NCBI RefSeq assembly: GCF_900635955.1
Contig: NZ_LR134201.1
Location: 3,286,001 to 3,350,000, forward strand
DNA from: Cedecea lapagei
GTDB taxonomy: Bacteria > Pseudomonadota > Gammaproteobacteria > Enterobacterales > Enterobacteriaceae
Length of the DNA: 64,000 nt
Direction of reading: 5' to 3'
A model generated the notes under the pieces. That model saw nothing but the letters and a program-made list of their open reading frames with translations. It had not been told where the DNA came from and ran no database searches. Numbering within the stretch: position 1 is the first letter of the stretch; each line of letters begins with the position of its first letter. The position numbers and the translations under genes were made by a program. Shown one piece after another: positions 51,902-60,955 of this stretch.

Positions 51902-54484
51902 ATGCAAGAGCAATACCGCCCGGAAGAGATAGAATCCAACGTCCAGCAACACTGGCAAGAGAACCGTACTTTTGAAGTGACCGAAGACGAAGGCAAAGAG
52001 AAATATTACTGCCTCTCAATGCTGCCCTATCCTTCCGGCCGACTACATATGGGCCACGTCCGTAACTACACCATCGGCGACGTTATCGCACGCTACCAGC
52101 GTATGCTGGGCAAAAACGTCCTGCAGCCGATCGGCTGGGATGCCTTCGGTCTGCCGGCCGAAGGCGCCGCGGTGAAAAACAACACCGCTCCTGCGCCGTG
52201 GACCTACGACAACATCAATTACATGAAGAACCAGCTGAAAACGCTGGGCTTTGGCTACGACTGGAGCCGCGAGCTGGCCACCTGTACGCCTGAGTACTAC
52301 CGCTGGGAACAGCAGTTCTTCACCCAGCTGTACAACAAAGGTCTGGTTTACAAAAAAACCTCCGCGGTAAACTGGTGCCCGAACGACCAGACCGTGCTGG
52401 CTAACGAGCAGGTTATCGACGGCTGCTGCTGGCGCTGCGACACCAAGGTGGAGCGTAAAGAGATCCCGCAGTGGTTTATTAAAATCACCGCCTATGCCGA
52501 CGAACTGCTGAACGACCTGGATACGCTGGATCACTGGCCGGATCAGGTCAAAACCATGCAGCGCAACTGGATTGGCCGCTCCGAAGGCGTGGAGATTACC
52601 TTCGACGTTGAAAACAGCGCCGAGAAGCTGACCGTTTATACCACCCGCCCTGACACCTTTATGGGTGTGACCTACCTGGCCGTTGCCGCCGGTCACCCTC
52701 TGGCTCAGCAGGCCGCGGTCAATAACCCCGCGCTTGGCGAATTTATTGAAGAGTGCCGTAACACCAAAGTGGCCGAAGCCGAGATGGCGACCATGGAGAA
52801 AAAAGGTGTTGCTACCGGTATCAACGCTATTCATCCGCTGACCGGCGAAAGCATTCCGGTTTGGGTCGCTAACTTCGTGCTGATGGAATACGGCACCGGT
52901 GCCGTGATGGCCGTTCCGGGCCACGATCAGCGCGACTGGGAATTCGCCACCAAATACAGCCTGTCAATCAAGCCGGTTATTCTGAATGCCGACGGCAGCG
53001 AGCCGGATCTTTCCGCCGCCGCAATGACCGAGAAAGGCACGCTGTTTAACTCCGGCGAGTTCGACGGTCTGGACTTCCAGCAGGGCTTCAACGCCATTGC
53101 CGATAAGCTGGCAGCCAAAGGCGTGGGCGAGCGTAAAGTGAACTTCCGCCTGCGCGACTGGGGCGTTTCCCGTCAGCGTTACTGGGGCGCGCCAATCCCG
53201 ATGGTGACGCTGGAAGACGGTACCGTAATACCTACGCCTGAAGACCAGCTGCCGGTTATTCTGCCGGAAGATGTGGTTATGGACGGCATCACCAGCCCGA
53301 TTAAAGCCGATCCTGAGTGGGCGAAAACCACCGTCAACGGCATGCCTGCGCTGCGTGAAACCGACACCTTCGACACCTTTATGGAGTCCTCCTGGTACTA
53401 CGCGCGCTACACCTGCCCGCAGTACGACAAAGGCATGCTGGATTCCAAAGCCGCAAACTACTGGTTACCGGTAGATATCTACATCGGCGGTATCGAACAC
53501 GCCATCATGCACCTGCTCTACTTCCGCTTCTTCCACAAGCTGATGCGTGACGCGGGCATGGTAACCTCTGACGAACCGGCTAAACAGCTGCTTTGTCAGG
53601 GCATGGTGCTGGCTGATGCCTTCTACTACACCGGCGTTAACGGCGAGCGTAACTGGGTTTCTCCGGTGGACGCTATCGTTGAGCGTGATGATAAAGGCCG
53701 TATCGTAAAAGCCCGTGACGCAGAAGGCCGTGAACTGGTCTATGCTGGCATGAGCAAAATGTCGAAGTCGAAAAACAACGGCATCGACCCGCAGGTGATG
53801 GTCGAGCGTTACGGCGCGGATACCGTTCGTCTGTTTATGATGTTTGCTTCACCGGCGGATATGACGCTCGAGTGGCAGGAGTCCGGCGTAGAAGGCGCAA
53901 ACCGCTTCCTGAAACGCGTCTGGAAACTGGTTTACGAGCATACCAACCGGGGTGCAGCACCAGCGCTGGACGTTGCCGCGCTGAGCGAAGATCAGAAAGC
54001 GCTGCGTCGCGACGTTCATAAAACCATTGCCAAAGTGACCGATGATATCGGCCGCCGCCAGACCTTCAACACCGCCATTGCAGCCATCATGGAGCTGATG
54101 AACAAACTGGCAAAAGCACCGCAGGGCGGCGAGCAGGATCGTGCTCTGCTGAACGAAGCGCTGCTGGCCGTTGTGCGTATGCTCTATCCGTTCACCCCGC
54201 ACGTTTGCTTCGACATGTGGCAGTCGCTGGGCGGTGAAGGCGATGTTGACAACGCGCCATGGCCACAGGCGGACGAGCAGGCAATGGTTGAAGACTCTCG
54301 TCTGGTTGTCGTTCAGGTTAACGGCAAAGTGCGCGGTAAAGTAACCGTACCTGCCGATGCCACTGAAGCACAGGTGCGCGAGCGCGCCGGCCAGGAACAT
54401 CTGGTCGCGAAATATCTTGAGGGTGTAACCGTGCGTAAAGTGATTTACGTTCCGGGTAAACTGCTCAACCTGGTTGTGGGCTAA
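51902..54484 (+). CDS. leuS: Leucyl-tRNA synthetase
   Basis: LeuS charges tRNA-Leu. The ATG at 51902 (MQEQYRPEEIESN) gives 860 residues, as in E. coli; the frame is open further upstream without support. The class I HMGH is at residues 49-52, the editing domain (about 220-420) contains TTRPDTFMGVTY, and the KMSKS loop reads KMSKSKNNGIDP. lptE starts 14 bp downstream in the same direction. Confidence 0.98.
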   Translation: MQEQYRPEEIESNVQQHWQENRTFEVTEDEGKEKYYCLSMLPYPSGRLHMGHVRNYTIGDVIARYQRMLGKNVLQPIGWDAFGLPAEGAAVKNNTAPAPWTYDNINYMKNQLKTLGFGYDWSRELATCTPEYYRWEQQFFTQLYNKGLVYKKTSAVNWCPNDQTVLANEQVIDGCCWRCDTKVERKEIPQWFIKITAYADELLNDLDTLDHWPDQVKTMQRNWIGRSEGVEITFDVENSAEKLTVYTTRPDTFMGVTYLAVAAGHPLAQQAAVNNPALGEFIEECRNTKVAEAEMATMEKKGVATGINAIHPLTGESIPVWVANFVLMEYGTGAVMAVPGHDQRDWEFATKYSLSIKPVILNADGSEPDLSAAAMTEKGTLFNSGEFDGLDFQQGFNAIADKLAAKGVGERKVNFRLRDWGVSRQRYWGAPIPMVTLEDGTVIPTPEDQLPVILPEDVVMDGITSPIKADPEWAKTTVNGMPALRETDTFDTFMESSWYYARYTCPQYDKGMLDSKAANYWLPVDIYIGGIEHAIMHLLYFRFFHKLMRDAGMVTSDEPAKQLLCQGMVLADAFYYTGVNGERNWVSPVDAIVERDDKGRIVKARDAEGRELVYAGMSKMSKSKNNGIDPQVMVERYGADTVRLFMMFASPADMTLEWQESGVEGANRFLKRVWKLVYEHTNRGAAPALDVAALSEDQKALRRDVHKTIAKVTDDIGRRQTFNTAIAAIMELMNKLAKAPQGGEQDRALLNEALLAVVRMLYPFTPHVCFDMWQSLGGEGDVDNAPWPQADEQAMVEDSRLVVVQVNGKVRGKVTVPADATEAQVRERAGQEHLVAKYLEGVTVRKVIYVPGKLLNLVVG

Positions 54485-54498
54485 GCGCAGGAGGAAGC

Positions 54499-55116
54499 GT
54501 GCGACATCCCTTTGTCACCCTGTTAGTAACCCTGGCGGTGCTGGTCACCGCCGGATGTGGTTTTCACCTGCGTGGCAACACGCAGGTCCCCTCAGAGATG
54601 AAGACGCTGATCCTCAACTCTGGCGATCCTAACGGTCCGTTAACGCGTGAAATCCGTAAGCAGCTGCGCTTAAACGGCGTCACGATTGTTGACGATACCG
54701 GTACCGGCGTCCGTAAGGATATTCCGTCCCTGCGTGTGGGGGGTTACAGCCTGGGTCAGGATACCGCTTCTGTATTCCAGAACGGCCAGACCGCGGAATA
54801 CCAGATGGTGATGGTCGTGAATGCCCAGGTTCTGATCCCGGGTCACGACATTTATCCAATCAGCGCAAAGACCTACCGTTCGTTCTTTGATAACCCACTG
54901 ACTGCGCTGGCGAAAGACGCCGAGCAGGATCTGATTATCAAAGAGATGTACACCAACGTTGCCCAACAGCTGATCCGCAAACTGCTGGCCGTTCACGCGG
55001 CAGACGTTGAAGCAACGAAGGAAGAGGAAAAACCGGTTAACGCACAAAAACCGGCCTCGCCTGCTCCTGCTGGCCGGGTCTCTACCACGCTGTCGGCAAC
55101 TTCTGGCAGCAAATGA
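54499..55116 (+). CDS. lptE: LPS-assembly lipoprotein LptE
   Basis: LptE plugs the LptD barrel and helps insert lipopolysaccharide into the outer leaflet. A GTG start at 54499 follows GGAGGAAG. The signal peptide ends in lipobox VTAGC (Cys19). The 205 residues exceed E. coli's 193, mostly through a longer Pro/Ala/Lys-rich C-terminal tail (EEEKPVNAQKPASPAPAG). Core segments SGDPNGPLTREIRKQLRLNGV and IPGHDIYPISAKTYRSFFDNP are conserved. Its stop overlaps holA (ATGA). Confidence 0.96.
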   Translation: MRHPFVTLLVTLAVLVTAGCGFHLRGNTQVPSEMKTLILNSGDPNGPLTREIRKQLRLNGVTIVDDTGTGVRKDIPSLRVGGYSLGQDTASVFQNGQTAEYQMVMVVNAQVLIPGHDIYPISAKTYRSFFDNPLTALAKDAEQDLIIKEMYTNVAQQLIRKLLAVHAADVEATKEEEKPVNAQKPASPAPAGRVSTTLSATSGSK

Positions 55117-56144
55117 TCCGAGTGTATCCGGAACAACTCCACGCGCAGCTCAAAGAAGGGCTGCGCGCGGCGTATCTGCTGTCAGGTAACGACCCCCTCT
55201 TACTTCAGGAAAGTCAGGATGCCGTTCGCAAGATCGCGCAGCAGCAGGGCTTTGAAGAACACCATACCGTTCAGATAGACGCCTCTACAGACTGGCAGGC
55301 GTTATTTTCCATTTGCCAGGCCCTTAGCCTTTTCGCCAGCCGCCAGACGCTGCTCCTGCTGCTGCCGGAAAACGGCCCCAATGCCGCGATCAACGCTCAG
55401 CTGGAGACGCTGGTCAGCCTGCTTCACGACGACATTTTGCTGCTGGTTCGTGGCAACAAACTGACCAAAGCCCAGGAGAATGCTGCCTGGGTTACCCAGT
55501 TGGCAAACCGCTCGGTGCTTGTCACCTGCCAGACGCCTGAACAGGCAAACCTGCCCCGCTGGGTCTCTCAGCGCGCAAAACAGATGAACCTGACGCTGGA
55601 CGACGCGGCTAATCAGCTGCTCTGCTACTGCTATGAGGGTAATCTGCTGGCGCTTTCTCAGGCGCTGGAGCGGCTGTCGCTAATCTGGACAGACGGCAAA
55701 CTGACGCTGCCCCGGGTCGAGCAGGCGGTAAATGATGCCGCCCACTTCACGCCCTTCCACTGGGTCGATGCTTTGCTGGCAGGTAAGAGCAAGCGGGCGC
55801 TGCATATATTGCAGCAGCTGCGCCTCGAGGCCAGCGAACCGGTCATACTTTTACGTACGCTTCAGCGAGAACTGCTGCAGCTGGTCAATCTCAAACGCCA
55901 GTCTGCAACGACGCCGCTACGAACGCTGTTCGACCAGCAGCGGGTCTGGCAAAACCGCCGTCAGCTGGTTACCGAAGCGCTCAACCGCGTATCGGCCGAA
56001 CAACTTTACCAGGCCGTTCGATTACTGACGCGCATCGAGCTGACTTTGAAGAAAGACTACGGCCAGTCCGTGTGGGACGAACTTGAAGGCCTCTCCCTGC
56101 TGATCTGCCATAAAGCCTTACCGGAAATCTTTATCGATGCCTGA
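55113..56144 (+). CDS. holA: DNA polymerase III subunit delta
   Basis: HolA is the clamp-opening delta subunit of the clamp loader. It has 343 residues, as in E. coli. It starts MIRVYPEQLHAQLKEG and shows the degenerate AAA+ fold typical of delta, without an active Walker A (AYLLSGNDPLLLQES in its place). It overlaps lptE by 4 bp and nadD by 8 bp. Confidence 0.97.
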   Translation: MIRVYPEQLHAQLKEGLRAAYLLSGNDPLLLQESQDAVRKIAQQQGFEEHHTVQIDASTDWQALFSICQALSLFASRQTLLLLLPENGPNAAINAQLETLVSLLHDDILLLVRGNKLTKAQENAAWVTQLANRSVLVTCQTPEQANLPRWVSQRAKQMNLTLDDAANQLLCYCYEGNLLALSQALERLSLIWTDGKLTLPRVEQAVNDAAHFTPFHWVDALLAGKSKRALHILQQLRLEASEPVILLRTLQRELLQLVNLKRQSATTPLRTLFDQQRVWQNRRQLVTEALNRVSAEQLYQAVRLLTRIELTLKKDYGQSVWDELEGLSLLICHKALPEIFIDA

Positions 56145-56784
56145 ACCCTCCCTTCTGGCGCTGTACGGCGGGACATTCGATCCTATCCATTACGGCCACC
56201 TGAAATCGGTTGAAGCCCTGGCGCGTCTGGTGAAGCTAAAAAGCGTCACTATCATGCCGAATAATGTGCCGCCCCATCGCCCGCAGCCGGAAGCGAGCAG
56301 CGAGCAGCGCAAACAGATGATTGAGCTGGCGATAGCCGGCAGCCCGCTGTTCACCCTGGACGATCGGGAGCTGGCTCGCTCCACGCCTTCATGGACCGTA
56401 GAGACGCTGGAGCAGCTTCGGGCCGAGCTGGGCCCAAAACAGCCGCTGGCTTTTATTATCGGTCAGGACTCTTTACTCAGCCTGCACCGCTGGCACCGCT
56501 GGGAAACGCTGCTCACGCTTTGCCACCTTCTGGTCACCCAACGTCCGGGCTATCCCTTGACGATGGAAACCCCGGAGCAGCAGTCTTGGCTGGCAAAAAA
56601 CGTAACGGATTCGGTGGAAGTACTCCATCAGCAGGCGGCGGGAAAAGTCTTTCTGGCCCCCACTCCGCTGTATGACATATCTGCCACGGCTATTCGCGAC
56701 CGGCTTGAGCATAATCAGCCCTGTGATGACCTGGTTCCCCCTGCTGTGCTGGCCTTTATTCTGCAGCACGGGCTATACCGCTAA
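56137..56784 (+). CDS. nadD: Nicotinate-nucleotide adenylyltransferase
   Basis: NadD adenylates nicotinate mononucleotide in NAD synthesis. The 215 residues (E. coli 213) include GGTFDPIHYGH (residues 11-21, the nucleotidyltransferase GTFDPxHxGH motif) and ISATAIRDRL near the C-terminus (ISxTxxR). The start lies within the last codons of holA. In E. coli cobC follows; here it is missing. Confidence 0.97.
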   Translation: MPEPSLLALYGGTFDPIHYGHLKSVEALARLVKLKSVTIMPNNVPPHRPQPEASSEQRKQMIELAIAGSPLFTLDDRELARSTPSWTVETLEQLRAELGPKQPLAFIIGQDSLLSLHRWHRWETLLTLCHLLVTQRPGYPLTMETPEQQSWLAKNVTDSVEVLHQQAAGKVFLAPTPLYDISATAIRDRLEHNQPCDDLVPPAVLAFILQHGLYR

Positions 56785-57103
56785 GCCTTAAGCCTGGTCT
56801 GAATTACACGCAGGAGCAGCGGTGAAATGCGCAGGTTTACGCTATTATGTTTCACCGGGAGCACCAGCCATTGACACCACCCCTCAGGCTGTTATGCTCC
56901 GCTGCCATAATTTCCTGCCCGTAAATCCGGCTTTTCTGAAATAGTTTTACAAAAATGGCGATGCAAACTCCGGCGTGCAGTGGGATGATAGCCCCCGACT
57001 CGCGCTGGCCGGCCAATTTTTCAGCCAAAGCCGCCCGCCCTGTTGGGTATATAGGGTTATTTACGGGTCAAACCACACACTCTTATTCTCCCAGGGGGAA
57101 CAC
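56785..57103 (+). promoter_or_regulatory. nadD-rsfS interval with candidate rsfS promoter; no cobC
   Basis: These 319 bp hold no supported gene. A promoter candidate is TTGACA (56871-56876), 16 bp, TATGCT (56893-56898), facing rsfS and giving a leader of about 200 nt. The in-frame extension of rsfS through this region has no homology to RsfS. I see no remnant of cobC (no RHGET phosphoglycerate-mutase-type motif) in any frame. Confidence 0.6.
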
Positions 57104-57421
57104 TTGCAGGGTAAAGCACTTCAGGATTTCATTGTTGATAAAATCGACGACCTCAAAGGCCAGGACATCATCGCAATTGATGTTAAAGGCAAATCCAGCA
57201 TCACAGACTGCATGGTCATCTGTACCGGGACGTCAAACCGTCACGTCATGTCTATCGCTGAACACGTTGTACAGTCTTCCCGCGAGGTTGGCCTGGCGCC
57301 GATGGGCGTGAAGGGCATTAATGCTTCAGACTGGGTTGTTGTCGACCTTGGCGACATTATCGTTCACGTCATGCAGGAAGAGAGCCGCCAGCTGTACGAA
57401 CTGGAAAAACTCTGGAGCTAA
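57104..57421 (+). CDS. rsfS: Ribosomal silencing factor RsfS
   Basis: RsfS binds L14 and blocks subunit joining under starvation. I use the TTG at 57104, preceded by AGGGGGA, giving MQGKALQDFIVDKIDD and 105 residues, the E. coli length. The Iojap-family core GKSSITDCMVICTGTSNRHV and DLGDIIVHVMQEESR are present. A longer reading from 56975 is open but unrelated to the family. Confidence 0.95.
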   Translation: MQGKALQDFIVDKIDDLKGQDIIAIDVKGKSSITDCMVICTGTSNRHVMSIAEHVVQSSREVGLAPMGVKGINASDWVVVDLGDIIVHVMQEESRQLYELEKLWS

Positions 57422-57424
57422 CGG

Positions 57425-57895
57425 GTGAAGCTGCAACTGGTGGCCGTTGGAACCAAAATGCCTGACTGGGTGCAGACCGGTTTTACCGAGTATCTGCGTC
57501 GTTTCCCGAAAGATATGCCTTTTGAGCTGGTAGAGATTCCGGCTGGAAAGCGCGGCAAAAATGCCGACATCAAACGTATCCTCGAAAAAGAGGGCGAAAT
57601 GATGCTGGCCGCCGCGGGCAAAGGCAATCGGATCGTGACGCTGGATATTCCCGGCCAGCCGTGGGACACCCCGCAGCTTGCCACGCAGCTGGAACGCTGG
57701 AAACAGGATGGCCGTGATGTCAGCCTGTTGATTGGGGGACCGGAAGGCTTAGCGCCGGCCTGCAAGGCTGCCGCCGAGCAAAGCTGGTCGCTCTCCACGC
57801 TAACCATGCCTCATCCGCTGGTCAGGGTGCTGGTGGCGGAAAGCCTCTACCGGGCGTGGAGTATCACCACCAATCACCCCTACCATCGTGAGTAA
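57425..57895 (+). CDS. rlmH: 23S rRNA (pseudouridine-1915-N3)-methyltransferase
   Basis: RlmH methylates pseudouridine 1915 in helix 69 of assembled ribosomes. It starts with GTG at 57425, 3 bp after rsfS, and has 156 residues (E. coli 155; the extra Gly is in AAAGKGNRIVTLD). SPOUT-fold motifs LLIGGPEGLAPACK and the C-terminal HPLVRVLVAESLYRAWSI are intact. Confidence 0.97.
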   Translation: MKLQLVAVGTKMPDWVQTGFTEYLRRFPKDMPFELVEIPAGKRGKNADIKRILEKEGEMMLAAAGKGNRIVTLDIPGQPWDTPQLATQLERWKQDGRDVSLLIGGPEGLAPACKAAAEQSWSLSTLTMPHPLVRVLVAESLYRAWSITTNHPYHRE

Positions 57896-57922
57896 ACCTG
57901 AGCGGATAAAACGAAGCGGCGA

Positions 57923-59824
57923 ATGAAATTACAGAATTCTTTTCGCGACTACACTGCTGAGTCTGCGCTCTTTGTGCGCCGGGCGCTGGTCGCTTTTATC
58001 GGCATCTTGCTGCTTACCGGCGTGCTGATCGCCAACCTTTATAATCTGCAGATTGTCCGCTTCAACGACTACCAGACGCGGTCCAATGAAAACCGCATCA
58101 AGCTGGTTCCGATTCCCCCAAGTCGCGGCATTATCTACGATCGCAACGGCACGCCGCTGGCGCTGAACCGCACCATCTACCAGATAGAGATGATGCCGGA
58201 GAAAGTCGATAATGTTCAGGAAACGCTGGAGGCGCTACGCCCGGTTGTTGACCTGACCGATGATGACATCGCCAACTTCAAAAAAGAGCGTGCACGCTCG
58301 CACCGCTTTACCTCTATTGCGGTAAAAACCAATCTTACTGAGGTTCAGGTTGCCCGCTTTGCGGTAAACCAGTACCGCTTCCCCGGCGTGGAAGTTAAGG
58401 GGTACAAGCGCCGCTATTATCCTTATGGCTCTGCGCTGACCCACGTCATCGGCTACGTCTCAAAAATTAACGATAAAGACGTTGAGCGCCTGGATAAAGA
58501 GGGCAAGCTGGCTAACTACGCCTCAACCCATGACATCGGCAAGCTAGGCATCGAGCGCTATTACGAAGATGTTCTGCACGGCCAGACGGGCTACGAAGAG
58601 GTTGAAGTTAACAACCGTGGCCGGGTGATCCGTCAGCTTAAAGAAGTGCCGCCGCAGGCCGGGCACGATATTTACCTGACGCTGGATCTGAAACTCCAGA
58701 CGTATATCGAAACCCTGCTGGCGGGCAGCCGCGCGGCGGTGGTGGTCACCGATCCGCGCACCGGCGGCATTCTGGCGCTGGTTTCCATGCCAAGCTACAA
58801 CCCAAACCTGTTTGTTGATGGGATCTCCAGCAAGGACTACTCCGGCCTGCTGAGCGACCCGAATACTCCGCTGATTAACCGTGCGACCCAGGGCGTCTAC
58901 CCTCCGGCCTCCACGGTGAAGCCTTATATGGCGGTCTCTGCGCTAAGCGCGGGCGTCATTACGCGCAACACTTCGCTGTTTGACCCGGGCTGGTGGCAGC
59001 TGCCAGGCTCTGAGAAACGCTACCGCGACTGGAAAAAATGGGGCCACGGCCGCCTGAACGTGACCAAATCGCTGGAAGAGTCCGCCGATACCTTCTTCTA
59101 TCAGGTCGCCTATGACATGGGTATCGACCGCATCGGCGAGTGGATGAGTAAATTTGGCTACGGCCACCTGACGGGAATCGACCTTTCAGAAGAGCGTTCA
59201 GGTAACATGCCAACGCGCGAATGGAAGCTGAAACGCTTTAAAAAACCGTGGTATCAGGGCGACACCATTCCGGTGGGCATCGGCCAGGGCTACTGGACGG
59301 CAACGCCTATCCAGATGAGCAAGGCGATGATGATCCTGATAAACGACGGCATTGTCCGCGTGCCGCATCTGCTGATGAGCACCACGGAAAACGGCAAGCA
59401 GGTTCCCTGGCAGCAGCCGACGGAAGCCCCGGTGGGCGACATTCACTCAGGCTATTGGGAAATTGCCAAAGACGGGATGTATGGCGTGGCGAATCGGCCT
59501 AACGGCACCGCGCACAAATACTTTGCCAACGCCCCTTACAAAGTAGCGGCGAAATCCGGTACCGCGCAGGTCTTTGGTCTGAAGGCTAACGAAACGTACA
59601 ACGCACATAAAATTGCTGAACGCCTGCGCGACCACAAGCTGATGACGGCGTTCGCACCGTACGACAACCCGCAGTATACCGTGACCATGATTCTGGAAAA
59701 CGGCGGCGCAGGCCCGGCAGTCGGGACCATCATGCGCCAGATCCTCGACCACGTCATGTTAGGGGATAACAACACGGTACTGCCGTCGGAAGCACCGGCC
59801 GCCTCGGCCGCAGAGGATCAATAA
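57923..59824 (+). CDS. mrdA: Penicillin-binding protein 2
   Basis: PBP2 is the transpeptidase of the elongasome and target of mecillinam. It has 633 residues, as in E. coli. An N-terminal anchor helix (about 22-42) precedes the dimerisation domain; the transpeptidase motifs are STVKP (nucleophile Ser330 in PPASTVKPYM), SAD (ESADTFFY) and KSGTAQ. It is followed after 2 bp by mrdB. Confidence 0.98.
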   Translation: MKLQNSFRDYTAESALFVRRALVAFIGILLLTGVLIANLYNLQIVRFNDYQTRSNENRIKLVPIPPSRGIIYDRNGTPLALNRTIYQIEMMPEKVDNVQETLEALRPVVDLTDDDIANFKKERARSHRFTSIAVKTNLTEVQVARFAVNQYRFPGVEVKGYKRRYYPYGSALTHVIGYVSKINDKDVERLDKEGKLANYASTHDIGKLGIERYYEDVLHGQTGYEEVEVNNRGRVIRQLKEVPPQAGHDIYLTLDLKLQTYIETLLAGSRAAVVVTDPRTGGILALVSMPSYNPNLFVDGISSKDYSGLLSDPNTPLINRATQGVYPPASTVKPYMAVSALSAGVITRNTSLFDPGWWQLPGSEKRYRDWKKWGHGRLNVTKSLEESADTFFYQVAYDMGIDRIGEWMSKFGYGHLTGIDLSEERSGNMPTREWKLKRFKKPWYQGDTIPVGIGQGYWTATPIQMSKAMMILINDGIVRVPHLLMSTTENGKQVPWQQPTEAPVGDIHSGYWEIAKDGMYGVANRPNGTAHKYFANAPYKVAAKSGTAQVFGLKANETYNAHKIAERLRDHKLMTAFAPYDNPQYTVTMILENGGAGPAVGTIMRQILDHVMLGDNNTVLPSEAPAASAAEDQ

Positions 59825-59826
59825 GC

Positions 59827-60939
59827 ATGACTGACAATCCTAATAAAAAGACGATTTGGGATAAGATCCACCTCGACCCGACGTTCCTCGTGACCATCCT
59901 CGCCCTGCTGGTCTTCAGCGCCCTGGTGGTCTGGAGCGCCAGCGGTCAGGATATGGGCATGATGGAGCGTAAAGTCGGCCAGATCCTGATGGGGCTGGTG
60001 ATCATGGTCGTTATGGCACAAATCCCGCCTCGCGTTTACGAAGGATGGGCGCCCTACCTCTATATTTTCTGCATAATCCTGCTGGTCGCGGTAGACGCCT
60101 TCGGGGCGATTTCAAAAGGGGCGCAGCGCTGGCTGGATTTAGGATTTGTGCGCTTCCAGCCTTCAGAAATCGCCAAAATTGCGGTGCCGCTGATGGTCGC
60201 CCGCTTTATTAACCGCGACGTTTGCCCGCCAACGCTGAAAAACACCGGCATTGCGCTTATCCTGATTTTTATGCCTACCCTGCTGGTTGCCGCGCAGCCC
60301 GATCTTGGCACCTCCATCCTGGTCGCCGCCTCGGGTCTGTTTGTGCTGTTCCTCTCCGGCATGAGCTGGCGCCTTATTCTGGTTGCCGTGCTGCTGATTG
60401 CGGCTTTCGTGCCTATCCTGTGGTTCTTCCTGATGCATGACTACCAGCGTGCGCGTGTGATGATGCTGCTGGATCCGGAAAGCGATCCGCTGGGCGCGGG
60501 CTACCATATTATTCAGTCAAAAATCGCCATCGGCTCCGGCGGCCTGCGGGGTAAAGGGTGGCTGCACGGCACGCAGTCTCAGCTTGAGTTCCTGCCAGAA
60601 CGCCATACGGACTTTATCTTCGCGGTGCTGGCTGAAGAGCTAGGATTAGTGGGTATTCTGGTGCTGCTGGTGCTTTATCTGCTGCTGATCATGCGCGGCC
60701 TGTTTATTGCCGCCCGCGCGCAAACCACCTTTGGTCGCGTAATGGCCGGCGGACTGATGCTAATCCTGTTCGTCTATGTATTTGTAAATATTGGCATGGT
60801 TAGTGGTATCTTACCGGTGGTCGGCGTGCCGCTGCCGCTCGTCAGTTACGGGGGGTCGGCGCTCATCGTTCTGATGGCCGGGTTCGGTATCGTTATGTCG
60901 ATACACACACACAGAAAAATGTTATCAAAAAGCGTGTAA
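59827..60939 (+). CDS. mrdB: Peptidoglycan glycosyltransferase RodA
   Basis: RodA is the SEDS-family glycan polymerase acting with PBP2 in lateral wall growth. It has 370 residues as in E. coli and about ten membrane helices. SEDS motifs seen are KGAQRWLDLGFVRFQPSEIAK, AAQPDLGTSI, LPERHTDFIFAVLAEELG (catalytic Asp) and GVPLPLVSYGGSAL. Its start follows the mrdA stop by 2 bp. Confidence 0.98.
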   Translation: MTDNPNKKTIWDKIHLDPTFLVTILALLVFSALVVWSASGQDMGMMERKVGQILMGLVIMVVMAQIPPRVYEGWAPYLYIFCIILLVAVDAFGAISKGAQRWLDLGFVRFQPSEIAKIAVPLMVARFINRDVCPPTLKNTGIALILIFMPTLLVAAQPDLGTSILVAASGLFVLFLSGMSWRLILVAVLLIAAFVPILWFFLMHDYQRARVMMLLDPESDPLGAGYHIIQSKIAIGSGGLRGKGWLHGTQSQLEFLPERHTDFIFAVLAEELGLVGILVLLVLYLLLIMRGLFIAARAQTTFGRVMAGGLMLILFVYVFVNIGMVSGILPVVGVPLPLVSYGGSALIVLMAGFGIVMSIHTHRKMLSKSV

Positions 60940-60955
60940 CTGGATGAGGTGCGCA

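Noticed and set aside
56975..57103. N-terminal extension of rsfS
   Set aside because: No homology before residue MQGKALQ; a good ribosome site supports the TTG at 57104.
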